Shown: positions 34,102 through 46,549 of the stretch, piece after piece
How positions within the stretch are numbered: position 1 is the stretch's first letter
How the letters are laid out: each line of letters begins with the position of its first letter
Origin: Liolophura sinensis
Lineage: Eukaryota > Mollusca > Polyplacophora > Chitonida > Chitonidae
NCBI RefSeq assembly: GCF_032854445.1
Contig: NC_088302.1
Coordinates: 49,446,046 to 49,510,045 of the forward strand
Reading direction: 5' to 3'
DNA: 64,000 bases
Translations under genes and position numbers: made by a program
The notes under the pieces: generated by a model
Database searches by the model: none
Told to the model about the DNA's origin: nothing
The model's input: the letters and a program-made list of their open reading frames with translations, nothing else

Positions 34102-34798
34102 AATGTTTGTTTTGACGAAATGCTTCTGTGTTTAGTAAAACAAGAAAAATCCCATGGTAAAAAGATTATTTAGCCCAAATAAGAATGTGAATCTATGTAC
34201 GGAAGGCACTTTCCTCTTCGTATAAACATTGCCGCAAGTTTGACACAAGTTTCTCTGTTTCTGACCAATTTCTTGGAGAAGTAGATTGACAATAAATTAG
34301 ATGGATTGTATTAAGCGAGTAGGTTAATTACTTGAGACAGTCTGTCCTGTTATTTTACATTATGCAAAGATGAAATCGATGCATCTTCTGAGATTTATGT
34401 TCCACAAGTAATTGAAATGCCAAGCCGGTCCAAATGATCCAGTTTGATCCGACTTCATAGAGCAACCACATGCATCAAATCAAATTCCTTCGGGTAACAA
34501 ATTAACCGGAGCTCAACGCAACCGTTTAACGACAATAGCCGTGCTACATGTACCAAGTTATATGTCTGTCTCTTATACACCATGTCTCTGTTATGACTGA
34601 CTGTGTCCAACTCTGGTTAAACAGTGAGGTAAGAGTTCACTTCCCGCGTTGGGAAGTTGCAGATTTACGTACATTCTTTGTTGGTGTGGCATTGGTGAAA
34701 ACAAGTTGTCGATGGCTTACGTTCGTTCGGCAATGACTCAAAGTAAGGCTATGAATGGCGAACAAACAAACAAATAAAATATTTTGATATGATTTGAT
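34102..34798. other. Unannotated DNA, possible old repeat
   Basis: At 34545-34790 a stretch ends in AACAAACAAACAAATAAAAT, suggestive of a retroposed element tail, and contains a donor-like GAG/GTAAGA at 34629. Neither reading could be confirmed. Confidence 0.35.
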
Positions 34799-34905
34799 TG
34801 GTATTTTATGCCATACTCAAGAGTATTTCATTGATATGACGGCGGTCGGCATTATGGTTTGGGGAACTCAAGACAACCCGCACGTTGCTGGCAGACAAAT
34901 AAATG
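34799..34905 (-). repeat. SINE fragment, inverted orientation
   Basis: The plus strand shows GATTGGTATTTTATGCCATA, CTCAAGAGTATTTCATTGAT and ATGACGGCGGTCGGCATTAT, the complement of the SINE 3' end, then a short part of the body. Diverged and 5'-truncated. Confidence 0.75.
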
Positions 34906-36508
34906 AAATAACATAGATTTGCGATAGCATGACGTAAAATTGTCTTTATCATCGTGCCCTTTGACCCACTGAAATAATTAATGTGTTTAAAACGGAGGCT
35001 TAGTAGGATTATCCAGTCTCACAAGGACAGGTTTTACAGAACAATGCCTTCACACATAACCCTGTGCTTATGCAGACCGTGTAGTCTGTCGGTCACTAGG
35101 GCGGCCCACTGATGAGGTTTTGCTGCGGTTAAGCGTCAAAGTATATTGGTGGTTTGGGACTGCCCGCAGAAATTGTAAAGCAGCTCTTGAAGAAACAATC
35201 ATGCAATAGTGGTGAAAAGAAAAAAACGTAGAAGACCCTCATTTGATGAAATTGTCGATTGCTCCAGCTCAGTAACCTAGTTATACTGATAGGTCCGGAT
35301 ATTGCTCAATAGATCCTTTTCCTGTCTTTTTTTTGTTTTGTTTGTGTGGTTTTATGCTTTACATAAAATCTGTAGTACCAGCATCGCTCACAACTCTACA
35401 TGCCAAACAGAAGTGATCCTCAGAGGGTATTTTACTGCATACATAACAAAGAGCAGATAATTGCGCATGTCCTTGACTTCAGAGAGAGGGTAAATTGGAA
35501 ATAAAATCGCAGCCATACACCTTTTTCCCACCTCTACATGACAATTTTGGCAAACTCGCAATTTATATTTGTATATTAATGAAACCAAGTTTATGTAGGG
35601 GTTCTCAAAATGTTGAATCACGTAATATTATTACAGTGCCGCGATTCTTTTTGATGGTTATAACACATCAGAAATGTTTCCAAGGACCCAAAACTTATGT
35701 ATCTTTATTTTATCTTTATGCAACTTTATATATTTACGTTAACGTTTATTGTTTTTATTATTCTTGAAATATGAACTTTGATATCCGCCATGTAGTCACC
35801 GTGGCCCAGATATATAATCAAAATGAATTCACTGGCAACCACAACGTCGACTGCTCGCCAGACAACGGTCGTTTTCATTCAACATTAAATGAGGGTCAAG
35901 TTTTTTTCCTCATTAACTCTCTGACATTATCATCTATCGACCTGATCCACATATTCTTGAACCCACGGACAATGAAGTGTGGACCTTTCCATCACTTGAT
36001 TGTTCTTCTCCTATGTTAAGCCTTCTAGACAGATATACTTGTTTGGACATCTCGGTCGTACAATCCTCTACATGGTATAAATCAGCTTTTTGCAGGGCGG
36101 AATTGTATAACAAACCATTCAGACTTGCTTAAGGCGAGTGTGTTGTTTGCCTATTCATACATTTGTTTAATCCGTTGAGCTTTATTTGGTGCCAAAGCTG
36201 AAGACGAATCAACTGCTAGAGGGCTATTGTGAACATTGGTGTACAAACAACAATGTTGTCCTTTGATAATATAGTACTGTAAACTGTAACACAAAGAAAT
36301 CCGTTTACAATTTACTGATGAACTACTTACCATGTTTGTATTATAATTCAATTTATTGCTTCTCATTAGCACCAATTGAGAAAATTGATCTAAAAATGCA
36401 CACTAATAAACGAGGTAAAATCTCTGCCCTGATATAAATTTATTTTTTCAGTGTTGATATTTCTCTGCCAAATATAGTGTTGATTTCTGTCCAAGAGGAG
36501 GATGGTAC
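34906..36508. other. Unannotated DNA
   Basis: No splice-supported exon or array. Frames at 35495-35767 and 35771-36019 are AT-rich and compositionally unconvincing. Confidence 0.45.
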
Positions 36509-36834
36509 AGAGAGCATAATGAGTGACAGACGTGACGTATGGGTATATTCACCACAGAGAGCATAATGAGTGATGACGTGACGTATGGGTATATTCACCA
36601 CAGAGAGAATAATGAATGGCAGACGTGACGTATGGGTATATTCACCACAGAGAGCATAATGAGTGGCAGACGTGACGTATGGGTATATTCACCACAGAGA
36701 GCATAATGAGTGGCAGACGTGACGTATGGGTATATTCGCTACAGAGGGCACAATGAGTGATGACGTGACGTATGGGTATATTCACCACAGAGAGCATAAT
36801 GAGTGATGACGTGACGAATGGGTATATTCACCAG
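36509..36834 (+). repeat. Minisatellite, seven copies of a 46-48-bp unit
   Basis: Unit AGAGAGCATAATGAGTGGCA then GACGTGACGTATGGGTATAT and TCACCAC. Copies differ by GTGATGACG versus GTGGCAGACG, which changes unit length by one or two bases. Contiguous copies with no spacers. Confidence 0.93.
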
Positions 36835-37420
36835 ACTCAGACAACTGACTGCGATTACCACACTCTTCCATGTAACAAAAAATCACAAAAATAATTTACT
36901 GATGTCTTATTTAAGATGTTGCGACATCCAGTAAATGCTGCTTTGAAAGGCATGTCTCATTAACTACAAAGCTACTTAAATTTTGCCAGAACCGTTTCAC
37001 TTTCGTCCAGAGAAAAAGTATAAAACAATGACAAAATTTCTGACAGCCTAACTCAAAATAAAAATTCCACACCTTAGTGTTAATTTTAGTTCCGTACTAA
37101 GCAGTTCCAAAATCAATGTTGAGTTTGTGCTGGCTTTTGAGACATGGACTCGGGTACGGTTTCCTGTAATATCATGCACGATGTTTATTTTTGTCGAGTT
37201 TGTTCTCAACTAAATCTTGACTATATCCTCTTCCTTTAAAAATTCATATGTTTCCCTTTTTCCTTCCTTGTAAATGAACTATTTACGTACAACTTTGTAA
37301 CAAGTATGGGGAAGTTTTTACATTACCTATGGTACAGTTTTTGCGGAAAGCTATTCTGGATCTGAGGACGACAGATATATACGTATGCCTGTCTGGCATG
37401 TTTTTATCTTCTGCGTCAGT

Positions 37421-38336
37421 TTGTCTGGGCTCACTCTCTCACGTAGATGTAGGCCGTGTCTCTAGTGGGAGGATTTTCTCTGTCGATTATTGTCAGTGGC
37501 TGAGACATCTCTCCCCGGCCGGTTTCAGCTGGACCACTGTCCGTAATCACCGAACAACAATGCTACAGAACCGTGACCCGGGTCAGACCTGCCAGCTTGA
37601 TGGACCACCCGCGGTCACCATGGCCGTCCAATATTTTGTCTATTCATATTTGGTCAGTTGAGTTTCTGACTTTTTTCTTTTTACCTACACGTGGTATATA
37701 CTCAACGGCCCGAGATATTGGGCTCCGTATGATTTGTAAAACCATAAAGTGACAAAGTGCCGACGAAAGCGCCTCCTGACAAGACAAGTTATCCGTCTGA
37801 ACTGATTTAGTCGAACATTTCCTGTACTGTTAGAGTATCGATAAATTCCTTACATACATGGTGTATTTTGTGTATTTTGTGTGTATTTTGTGTGTTTTTT
37901 GTGTAACTTCTTGTTTTGTGTAAGCCATTGAAGTGCCCACGTATCCATTGTAAAAGAACACCATTTTTTAATCACGGTAAAAATTCAAACGATTTGGCGA
38001 CCTTTTGTTTTAGCATTGCAAGCACCTGTTGGATCTGTAGATAAACCTGTATAATTTGAACTTCAAGGTCCATACTAAACTATTGCAGTGTACTGATGTA
38101 TACGATTGAATTCAATCAATCCAATCTGTGTGGAATCCACAAGTAAGAGATTTAGATTAATTGCTTTTCGTAGTTATTTTATTTTAGCTCACTTTGCTGA
38201 AGAAGCATCTGGAATTACAAGAAAAGATCTCTTTGGATAATTTATATGGATACACATATATTCACGATCTTATGAAAGCTCAAGAAACATTAGCGCCATT
38301 AGTTTGGTCTGACCAGTCTTTGAACAAGTGTGATAA
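37421..38336 (+). CDS. Candidate exons of an unknown gene
   Basis: The second exon (38188-38336) is bounded by TTATTTTATTTTAG and by GATAA/GTAAGT, both strong. It is fully open and reads LTLLKKHLELQEKISLDNLY and YIHDLMKAQETLAPLVWSDQ. A GC-rich upstream frame begins at 37421 after TTTTTATCTTCTGCGTCAG and reads CQWLRHLSPAGFSWTTVRNH and PGQTCQLDGPPAVTMAVQYF. It could join in phase 0 only through a non-consensus donor (GTCAGT at 37653). The exon at 38188 is the better supported. No family is recognised. Confidence 0.38.
37855..37925 (+). repeat. Simple repeat (GTGTATTTT)n
   Basis: Imperfect runs of GTGTATTTT and GTGTTTT words follow one another for about 70 bases. Confidence 0.85.
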
Positions 38337-39105
38337 GTAAGTCCGCTGATTAAGCAAGACTGATGTCATCGAAATTTTCACATAACTATACGCCCTCAAA
38401 ATGTGAATTTAATCCGAAGCGTGTGATTTTAGTGTAGAAAGGGGGCGCGTAAATTAGCACTTGCGCCACGAGGCTTGGGCCAGTATGATGACGAATATAC
38501 CGCTTAGTCATGTGGAGTTTTGGCTATAGGTGACATCTAGTTGAGAAGAACCCATGTAAACACCATTGCACCAATGTGGTAATTTCTTTGCTGTAACTAG
38601 ATTAAACCCGGCTGAGAGTTTACATTGGAGAACCCAGCTGTAGAATGATCTTGTTATTTGATATCAACCACCCAGTCAGATAGAATAACTTGAACGAAAG
38701 CATTGGAAAGTACTTGGAAGCGCCATAGTGGATTGACGTTGGTGTCATGTAGCGTCACAGCCAGCGAAACGGGTGATTGGCTCGGCGTAGACACATGTGG
38801 GGAAGATCTTTACTACCGAGAAGTAAATTAACAGCTAGCATGAAAAGAGAGACTTGTGAGTAACATTTTCTTGTATTGATTTGGAGGGTCAGAATCATTT
38901 GCTTAAACTTTCTCTGACCTCGGCCGAGTTTTCTGGGACAGCAAGATCATTCTGATTTAGCGTAAGATAGATAGTCCTGTGTCACAAAAGTTAACAGAGA
39001 AGTGCGAAAATAGTGGGTCAGCCTAAAACTGCACACGGAAACCTTGTCCCGAGATCAACTCGTCACTGCCACCGGGAAGTATAATTTAATCAGCGCCGAG
39101 TTTAG

Positions 39106-39727
39106 CGGAAGAGGTTATTCAATGGGTTGACCCGCATCGCACTGCCTGGAATCTGTGTTCGGATGAAAAATGGTTATGGGATTGTACTGATGGGTAAGCA
39201 AAGGACGAGTATTCCCTGTCTGTCATTGTCAGTTTTCTAGAGCGAAAGTGCGAATGTCCTGCAGGTGGATTGAATTATGCGAATCCAGATGAAAGTCGAA
39301 CATCTGCATCGGCCAAGCCATGGACCTTAGTTGACACAGAGGTCCTATGTAACACATATGAAGTTGGCTATATAGGTTTTATCCCCGACTGTCACATTCA
39401 TGCTAATGTCTGCCTGGATTTCCTCAACCTAACTTCTGGGGTCTGAATTTCACAAAGTCAACAGTTGTTGCCATACCAACCGATCAAATGGCACCGAATG
39501 TTTTAAACACGTTTCTTATGTGGTGGACATGGGATTACCTATGTCACAATGACAGCTGGCTTTCTGATCTAATGTTTTCTCTCTGTGGGTCAGGGAAGAG
39601 ACAAATTGTATTAGAGCTAACACTGAAAGGTCACGGGAATCAGCTTTTTCTTTACTTCCTTCAGCATTTTGCTTTATGCAATTCTCATATGTGTCAGAAG
39701 CAATTTACCCTGACTGTCACTGGTTAA
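39106..39727 (+). CDS. Candidate two-exon coding region, unknown
   Basis: Exon 1 (39106-39193) follows GCCGAGTTTAG and ends at a good donor (GATGG/GTAAGC). In one phase it reads RLFNGLTRIALPGICVRMKN and GYGIVLMG. Exon 2 (39594-39727) follows a pyrimidine-rich acceptor (TTTTCTCTCTGTGGGTCAG). It continues in phase with KRQIVLELTLKGHGNQLFLY and NSHMCQKQFTLTVTG before TAA. A different phase of exon 1 is also open and protein-like, so reading phase is not settled. Confidence 0.28.
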
Positions 39728-41609
39728 TTCTCTACAGTCACGCAAACACAGCCGTTCGGGGGCGATGAAAATCTCCATATGAGGCCTCCATTACGATTTG
39801 TTCTCTAATCTCACGACAAAGGCCTATGTAAATTCCACTAAATGTACAGAGAAAAACGTGCATGCGAAAATCGAGACAGCACTTCAGTTTAGAGCTTAAG
39901 TCATTGTGAAGATTTATAAAGCTCGTTTCCTCACCACTGTGTGCAACATGTTTAACGAGTACATTAGTTCTTAGATAATGTTGCCATAAATGTGTTTCTC
40001 ATAATAGTTTTGGATCAATCTGTTGAGAACACGATAAGGTCTTCAGCCTCCTATCCACGGCTTTGGCCAGTAGGGTCAACCCCACAATGAAGAGTCTAAA
40101 ACTTGTTCTTGTATAGTCGTTTAGCTTGATGTGCATCATTTGAGGGAAGTCGTCAGCAATGCTGAAAGAGCTGGGTCGGTAAACTGACTCATTCAGAAAT
40201 TATCTGGTGTCCTTGGCTTGATGATTAAGTGAGACAGCACTTTAAACATGGCGACAATTGGTCACTTATTTCAGAAGGGGTCGCTGTCATGATGAGTAGT
40301 TCTCATTTGTTCTGCGTAAAGTGTAAGGGAACTATTTTCATATTATCGGTTCTGTTTGGTTAGTGAAACGAAATCCAAGTTTCGTGTGGTGAAGATGATC
40401 AAACACAGAATTACTAAAAGTCAAAAACGTAAGCACTATACGTACATCTTACGTTCGAATTACGTGAGAAGCAGCGAAACAGCATTATATTAGTGTGTGA
40501 ACGCATTGGTGACGGATATTGCATTCGTATCCATGCGTGAATTAAAATCGACGTTACACAAAAGGCAGTACGTGGCATAAACAACAATGATCATAGCTGA
40601 GAAATATCTCGGAGGTACACAGCTTGAAACATGGCTGGGTGAGAAAGGTTGATTACTCTGTTACCCTAAATGGCCTAAAATTTCGCCCACAAATGAGCAT
40701 TTGTAGAGGCAAATAAATGTCACAAAATATTAATTTTGGTGCAGAAGCTTATAATTTTCCAGTGGAACATCATCCCATGCTTCAAGCAAACCTCTAAGCA
40801 CCATTCTAAAATCAATAGATCTCTCAGAATCATGAAAAATGGTCATGTTAGTCATGAACGTAATTTATGGACCATTTAGGGTAAATCGAACGCCATGCCA
40901 TTTCAATGTTTCAGGCGGTGTCAAGTATGAAGTCATACCGAGCTGATAGTATTGAAAAAAAGTTTAAAGCTTTACTTGAAAGCTTTAAATATCAGAAAAG
41001 TAAATCATCAACTTTGGCCTTTTCATAATGACATGGAAATAAAATGAAACCTATGGGCTCGCCTTTAACACTGACTTATTCAGTCCATGTGAGCAAAGCA
41101 ACAGACAAATTTTAAAATATAGAACGTTTTACTGTTGCTCTTTAAGCGATCTGGAAATGAAATGATAGAGGGCAAATGTCTGCTTTTGTATTCGTTTAAG
41201 TCAGTCAAACTATATAAGAACTAGCCCTCAATGCTACAGTTCGATAAACCCACCTGGTCACACTTAGTAGGTCACATATATCTATTGTAGAACTATTTGT
41301 GTTGTACGCCAGTTGAAAGCGAGTACTTGCGGGGACAGGTTATCAAGCTGTAGCACTCTCAGTATCGACTGAGCAAGCCACAGCCCTAACAAATAGACTG
41401 TGTCAATGAAACAAGATGTTGCCATTGATAAAGATCGACAACCATTTCAATATTTGTTCAGTTGAACTTGACTAACCTCGTGAGATCGCATGTAGGAAAG
41501 ATTTTCTCAAAGGACCCCATCATCTATCGATGTCAGATCACTTGATTGTAGCCTCACAGAGTCGCTATCAACCGTGCGTGTTCCCAATTAAAGTAGTCAG
41601 TGAAATATT
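39728..41609. other. Unannotated DNA
   Basis: No array or supported exon was found. Confidence 0.5.
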
Positions 41610-41790
41610 TCTTTGAATTTGTTTAAATGGTTTTTCAAGCCGTATAAACACAAGAATATGTTCACTTATATGACGGCTGTCAGTTTTATCGGAGCAGGAA
41701 ACCGGAGTGGATGGAGTCTCGACAACTCTGGCAAATACCTGGCAAACTTCCTTACTAAAATCCACTCAGAGGGCATGTCTGTCAAAAACT
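41610..41790 (-). repeat. Degenerate SINE, inverted
   Basis: CAAGAATATGTTCACTTATA and TGACGGCTGTCAG on the plus strand match the complement of the SINE 3' end with many changes. A body-like stretch follows to about 41760. Confidence 0.5.
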
Positions 41791-41909
41791 GACTTTTGTG
41801 TAATCAGCTGTTACGACTGGATCATAATAGATGAGATAAAACTGTCACTGACATCGCTATATGACTTTATGTGTTCGATTTCCAGCTTCCAACTTAACGT
41901 TCTGTTTCA

Positions 41910-42142
41910 TTTATTTACTTGATTGGTGTTTTACGTCATACTCAAGAATATTTCACTTATACGACAGCTGCCAGCATTATGGTGGGAGGGAAATAGGCAG
42001 ATTCCGGGAGAAATCCACAATCATCCACAGGTTTCTGCAAAACCTTCCCCAAGAGTAAGCTAGCATGAGCAGCGCTTGAACTCAGCGCGACCGCATTGGT
42101 GAGAGTCTCCTGGGTCACTGCGCCGCCCTGGCACGCTAACGA
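41910..42142 (-). mobile_element. Near full-length SINE, inverted
   Basis: The complement of the SINE 3' end (GATTGGTGTTTTACGTCATA, CTCAAGAATATTTCACTTAT) is followed by the body and by the complement of the tRNA-like head (GAACTCAGCGCGACCGCATT, CTGGGTCACTGCGCCGCCCT), ending near CACGCTAAC. It is more diverged than the 16.9-kb copy and no clear duplication flanks it. Confidence 0.85.
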
Positions 42143-42162
42143 TTAACGTTCGTTAACGTTAA

Positions 42163-42472
42163 GACTAAAGTACAGCATTACCCCAGCATATGTCTTAAAT
42201 ATGAGGAGGTTGACACTAAAGTACAGCATGACCCCAGCATATGTCAGAAATATGAGGAGGTTGAGACTTAAGTACAGCATTACCCCAACACAAGTCATAA
42301 ATATGAAGAGGTTGACACTAAAGTACAGCATTACCCCAGCATATGAAATAAATATGAGGAGGTTGAGACTTAAGTACAGCATTACCCCAGCATATGTCAT
42401 AAATATGAGGAGGTTGAGACTTAAGTACAGCATTACCCCAGCATATGTCATAAATATGAGGAGGTTGAAAGC
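42163..42472 (+). repeat. Minisatellite, six copies of a 51-bp unit open on both strands
   Basis: Unit GAGACTTAAGTACAGCATTA then CCCCAGCATATGTCATAAAT and ATGAGGAGGTT. Period 51 is 17 codons, so frames stay open: plus MRRLRLKYSITPAYVIN and minus LLIFMTYAGVMLYLSLN. The minus translation would be a repeated hydrophobic segment. It follows a GTTAACG-rich junction with the SINE. Confidence 0.93.
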
Positions 42473-44047
42473 ATTCGACAAATAGATCTTGTCATACGAA
42501 TGTGCGTGCATGGATTTACTGTCATTCTGTTTGGGTTAATGTAGCTCCATAAACTGTGAAGTACAAATAGATCTTTGTCGTGTTGTTTCGCATTACAGCA
42601 ATAAATGTATCGACTGTTTTCTTCCTAACGCACATATTAAGATATTTCTTTGCATTGGGATACACCACTTCATGAAATGAGAGCCATTTTATTCAGAGTA
42701 AAAGGGAAATCCATTTTTTAATTCAAATGCGTCATCACGGTGAAAATCAACATTTATTTTTCTGTTTCATAAACATTCCAAGTTATTCGGCAAAAGCATG
42801 TTACTGTACGTGCCAAGATACTTTGATCGATTGTGAAACAATCTATAAACATGAAATTAGAGCCGTATTGTATCCTAACTTGTCATATTTATTTGTATAC
42901 GCTTTTAAACACACCAGCATATAACCATTTTCTTTTGACGTTATAGTGTAGATTCATGAATGATATAGTCATTCTTATGTTTTAAAGCTTCCCATTGTAA
43001 AGCTTCCGCACGTGTATAACCATACCAAGACAACGCTTTTATCAGTATTGATGTTTGTCATACAAAGGCATAAATGTACATTAGTTAATTGTGTACCACA
43101 TTAAAAGCACAGATGCATATTCGAACACCGCTCACATGGTAACGACACAAGCAAATATTGGTACCTTGTTTTGCAAATGTCATTGGTCACAACCTACCTT
43201 CCGTGCGGCCCGTTTGTCGATGGAATCCGTTAAGTACGACAGCGGGCAGGACACCATTGTCTCTCACCTACGAGGTAGATATCTCGGGACAAACTTAAAA
43301 ATCCGTGGTTGTCGATCGCCGTGTCCTAATTATTGAATTTTCCAGCGAACGAAGGTTGAAAATATAAACAACGACATCAAAACCACGACATATCCGAAGA
43401 TTACAAAGTCAAAATGTTTTTCTCATGAATTTATGGCCCTTGACTACCCGGTTATCAGAATCTTCCTGATTTTTGCCGGAAAGTATACTTGCAAAAGGGT
43501 TATCAATCAAATCATATTACATTAACTATTATTTCATTAAATGTAATCTCACCTTACAGTTCAGTTCATTCTTCACCACGATTCCACCCTAGTGCTGTTC
43601 ATGTAACGTGAAGCTATATTCATGCATTTAAAACGAGTGTTTGGGGAAAATTTATGTAGGCCTATTTTTGGATTATGGCGCAATACTTGCAGCAGATATT
43701 ATTTTTCACAACGAAGCGTCTTTGTGAAATTTTTTTACGAATCATTATACCATCAACAAGTCTGTAAAAATTATTAGATTGCAAATTAGCAAATTTGAGC
43801 AAATGTATTTATGCAAATATTTATTAATTATAGGGATCCAGCTCTGTTATTTGAAAAAAACTGACATTAACCACTCCATGGAATAATATTCCAACAGGTA
43901 TCAGATTTTCGCAGTGATAGTGCACCATGTACATGTGTCTCTCATACCGTTTGCTAGCCAGAAAACCTTCCAACATTTAATACACTCGGTCGTCTAACAC
44001 TTTCCAGAGCTGTGCGCATGGCAGCTGAAGGTGGACCTCCCCACATC
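42473..44047. other. Mostly unannotated DNA
   Basis: A GC-richer frame at 43091-43336 (QPTFRAARLSMESVKYDSGQ, then HLRGRYLGTNLKIRGCRSPC) follows a weak acceptor (TTAAAAGCACAG) and may be an exon, at low confidence. The remainder is AT-rich without features. Confidence 0.35.
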
Positions 44048-44395
44048 TCATCTTCGCTTCAGTAGTAGACTATCGGCTACTGGTGCTGCAGAAGACACCC
44101 TATCCAATATGGACATATTGAAACTAGCCGACGATGAGAACAGGTTTATTTGTTGTTGATTTGTAGTTCTATAGCTTCCCACAGAATCTCCGCTTCGCGT
44201 GACAGTGGTGAGCATTGCGCATGGTAACACGTCTACATTATGGAGGCAATCTTCACCGAGTAGGGAAATCAATAAAACCGTGCCAAACCATACCAGAAAG
44301 TGAAATATTTTAATTGGTGAAGAACCTCTGTATTTTGCCCGCACATACAAGTATGCGCCAGAGGTGTGCTCTATAACATACAGTTCCATTGACAT
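44048..44395 (-). CDS. Unrecognised 115-codon frame with one hydrophobic segment
   Basis: A minus-strand frame from ATG at 44395 reads YVRAKYRGSSPIKIFHFLVW, with a hydrophobic stretch of about 16 residues (FHFLVWFGTVLLISLL). A polar tail follows with QQINLFSSSASFNMSILDRV. The layout would fit a signal-anchor or an internal signal peptide. No splice or family evidence. Confidence 0.22.
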   Translation of the reverse strand: MSMELYVIEHTSGAYLYVRAKYRGSSPIKIFHFLVWFGTVLLISLLGEDCLHNVDVLPCAMLTTVTRSGDSVGSYRTTNQQQINLFSSSASFNMSILDRVSSAAPVADSLLLKRR

Positions 44396-44712
44396 GTTTA
44401 CATCAAACCTGATCTTTCATGTGTTTTTATTTTTCATTTAAAGGATTATTATGTTGCATACTGCTTTTATTTTTGTTTTTTTTTTATTAGAAGTTTCCTC
44501 TTTGGGTGTTTAAATTTAAATATTGTTTTACTGGTTGAGGGCCCGGACTATGATTTGGTACTCTCCTTGGGCAGATGACCGTAGCAGTAGGCCAACTCAA
44601 CCTCTGCTGAAATACCTGCACATACCTGACGTAAACATAGCCATTTAAAATAATACTGGCCGACCAATGGAAACGACCGTACTATGTCTTGGCGGGAAGT
44701 CGTAAACAGTAA

Positions 44713-45182
44713 ATGACAGTTGAAATGTGCAGGCATCTATACCTTACGAAAATGGTGCGATTCGATGTCCACGATAAAAAATGGAAATATTATGTCCATT
44801 TTAATGTATACTGTAAAATCTCTATAGCGCAACTAGTATCAACAGTGAGCAATCGTGTTGTTTTAGCACAGAGGCGTGATTTGACGACGGAAAGCAAGAT
44901 CTCTAAAGGGTTTCCTGGAGGCTTTCCATCTCGTCTTTCACTTGGGTTGAGGTTGCGAAAGCAGACATTATATCTGCAGGCCATGTTGCGAATGAATAAA
45001 TTCGGAAAGGCTGTATGGAAAGTGGAAACCTGCATACGAGAGAGGAAGAATATTTGCAAGGATATCAAAGAGCAATGGGAAGCAGAGAGTTGCTCGAATG
45101 GCCGTCGATCGGGCAGTTCATCTCCCGTCATGACTGTTGATGTAATTACACAGACTACACACAGCAGATGACAGAGTGGCAT
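44713..45182. CDS. Overlapping antisense frames, one possibly secreted
   Basis: Two long frames occupy the same bases. On minus (45182-44790, 130 codons) the product starts MPLCHLLCVVCVITSTVMTG, a good signal peptide, then DELPDRRPFEQLSAS. Later it has CRYNVCFRNLNPSERRDGKP, with possible dibasic cleavage sites as in peptide precursors. On plus (44713-45171, 152 codons) the product is basic and hydrophilic (MLRMNKFGKAVWKVETCIRE, RKNICKDIKEQWEAESCSNG). At most one is likely to be real, and neither matches a family that can be named. Confidence 0.3.
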
Positions 45183-45259
45183 CAGAAAAGTTTAATATAT
45201 ATCTTATGTCAGTAAGAAGCTGATCTTTATTTATTTTAAAATGTTGAGGCATGGAATAT

Positions 45260-45270
45260 GGGATGTGTAT

Positions 45271-45301
<31 letters not shown>

Positions 45302-45520
45302 TTTGATTCGTGTATTACGCCGTACTCAAGAATATTTCACTTATACGACGGCGGCCAGCATTATGGTGGGTGGAAACCAGGCAGAGCCCGGGGGAAACCC
45401 ATGACCATCCGCTGGTTGCTGCCAGACCTTCCCACATACGACCAGAGAGGAAACCAGCATGAGCTGGACTTGAACTCACAGCGACCGCATTAGTGAGAGA
45501 CTCCTGGGTCATTTCATGAG
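45260..45520 (-). mobile_element. SINE, inverted, with (TTTA)n tail
   Basis: A (TTTA)n run at 45267-45306 is the complement of an (AAAT)n tail. The complement of the SINE 3' end (GTGTATTACGCCGTACTCAA) follows, then GGTGGGTGGAAACCAGGCAG and TGAACTCACAGCGACCGCAT. The head complement breaks off after CTCCTGGGTCA, so the copy lacks its extreme 5' end. Confidence 0.88.
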
Positions 45521-45600
45521 TCACTCCAGTTTCCTCCAACCATAAAGAATTCTTGAATGGTGTGTTAAACAACAATCAAATAAATAAATAAACCTTGTAC
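45521..45600 (+). repeat. SINE-like 3' end of another type
   Basis: TTTCCTCCAACCATAAAGAA and TTCTTGAATGGTGTGTTAAA are followed by CAATCAAATAAATAAATAAA. The layout (CTCCAACCATA word, then an A-rich tail) recurs at 46.1 kb. Confidence 0.6.
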
Positions 45601-45857
45601 ATTCTGTGTATTCAACTGTACAGGTGTATAATACCGCTTGGCCACACCATTTCTCTTTCAAGTTTTCATGGAGTACTTGTTTATTTCCACTTACAGGTTT
45701 CGGGCAGAACACTTAAAACAGTAACCAGCACAATTATGATGGGAAATAAATGATGGCTGAATGAAACTTTTTCATTGAGGAAAGACAAACACTCCCTTAC
45801 CCCATCCTATTACCAACGGCTTCTACATGTATCTTGTTTTTAATAGCGGGATACAGG

Positions 45858-46182
45858 ACATGGATATGTGTTCAGGTGCTGAAATCCTAATTGCTGGCAC
45901 GCCATGCGCAGGTTCAATTCAGTCTGTAGGGAATTTCCAGGTTCCCTTGCTCTCATTGATTTGTGATAATAAGTGGTACTCCAAAGGTAATTCATCCGTT
46001 TGACATTTAAGGAGGACCCCCTCTCTTCCACCAGTTTCGGATATAAATCTGAAAATCAGCTAGCAGCTTGCCCAAGGACAGTGGTTTATCTCTGGTTTTC
46101 TCCAACCATAATAAAACTAATAACCATTGTACAGGTGAAAATTTCTGCGTATGGTGTTAAAAAATCAATTAAAAAAAGAATT
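45858..46182 (+). repeat. Probable tRNA-derived SINE, diverged
   Basis: A B-box-like GCGCAGGTTCAATTC lies at about 45907. The 3' part has TTTCTCCAACCATAATAAAA and GCGTATGGTGTTAAAAAATC and ends in an A-rich tail. The A box is not clear, so head assignment is uncertain. Confidence 0.45.
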
Positions 46183-46549
46183 TAATACCCATTGATCAGT
46201 TCATAGAATCATTAAATATTTATGGGTCTTACAAGTTAATATGAACTACCATGTATCCTTGTCCCATACTGATAATAACTAAACTACATAAACGGACATA
46301 CTGTATCTGCAGAGTTACTCAGTCTGAAAAAAGGACTTATCACCGTCACAACATTGTTTATATCCATACATTATCTTAAAATATTGAAAGGTCTAAGCCT
46401 GATTGATAAATTATTTTCTTCTAGTGTGCGTGTAGTAAGATAAACACTTAAGCATTTTTTAATTAAAATATTACAACATGAAACACATTTCGTTTAAAAT
46501 TATCAGTGAGTTGATAATAAAATAACTACTTGAACATAAGGAGCAAGAT
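46183..46549. other. AT-rich DNA, nothing seen
   Basis: No repeat, exon or other feature is recognisable. Confidence 0.5.

Noticed and set aside
45315-45575. 86-codon minus-strand frame
   Set aside because: Covers the inverted SINE and its junction. The translation is that of the SINE body.
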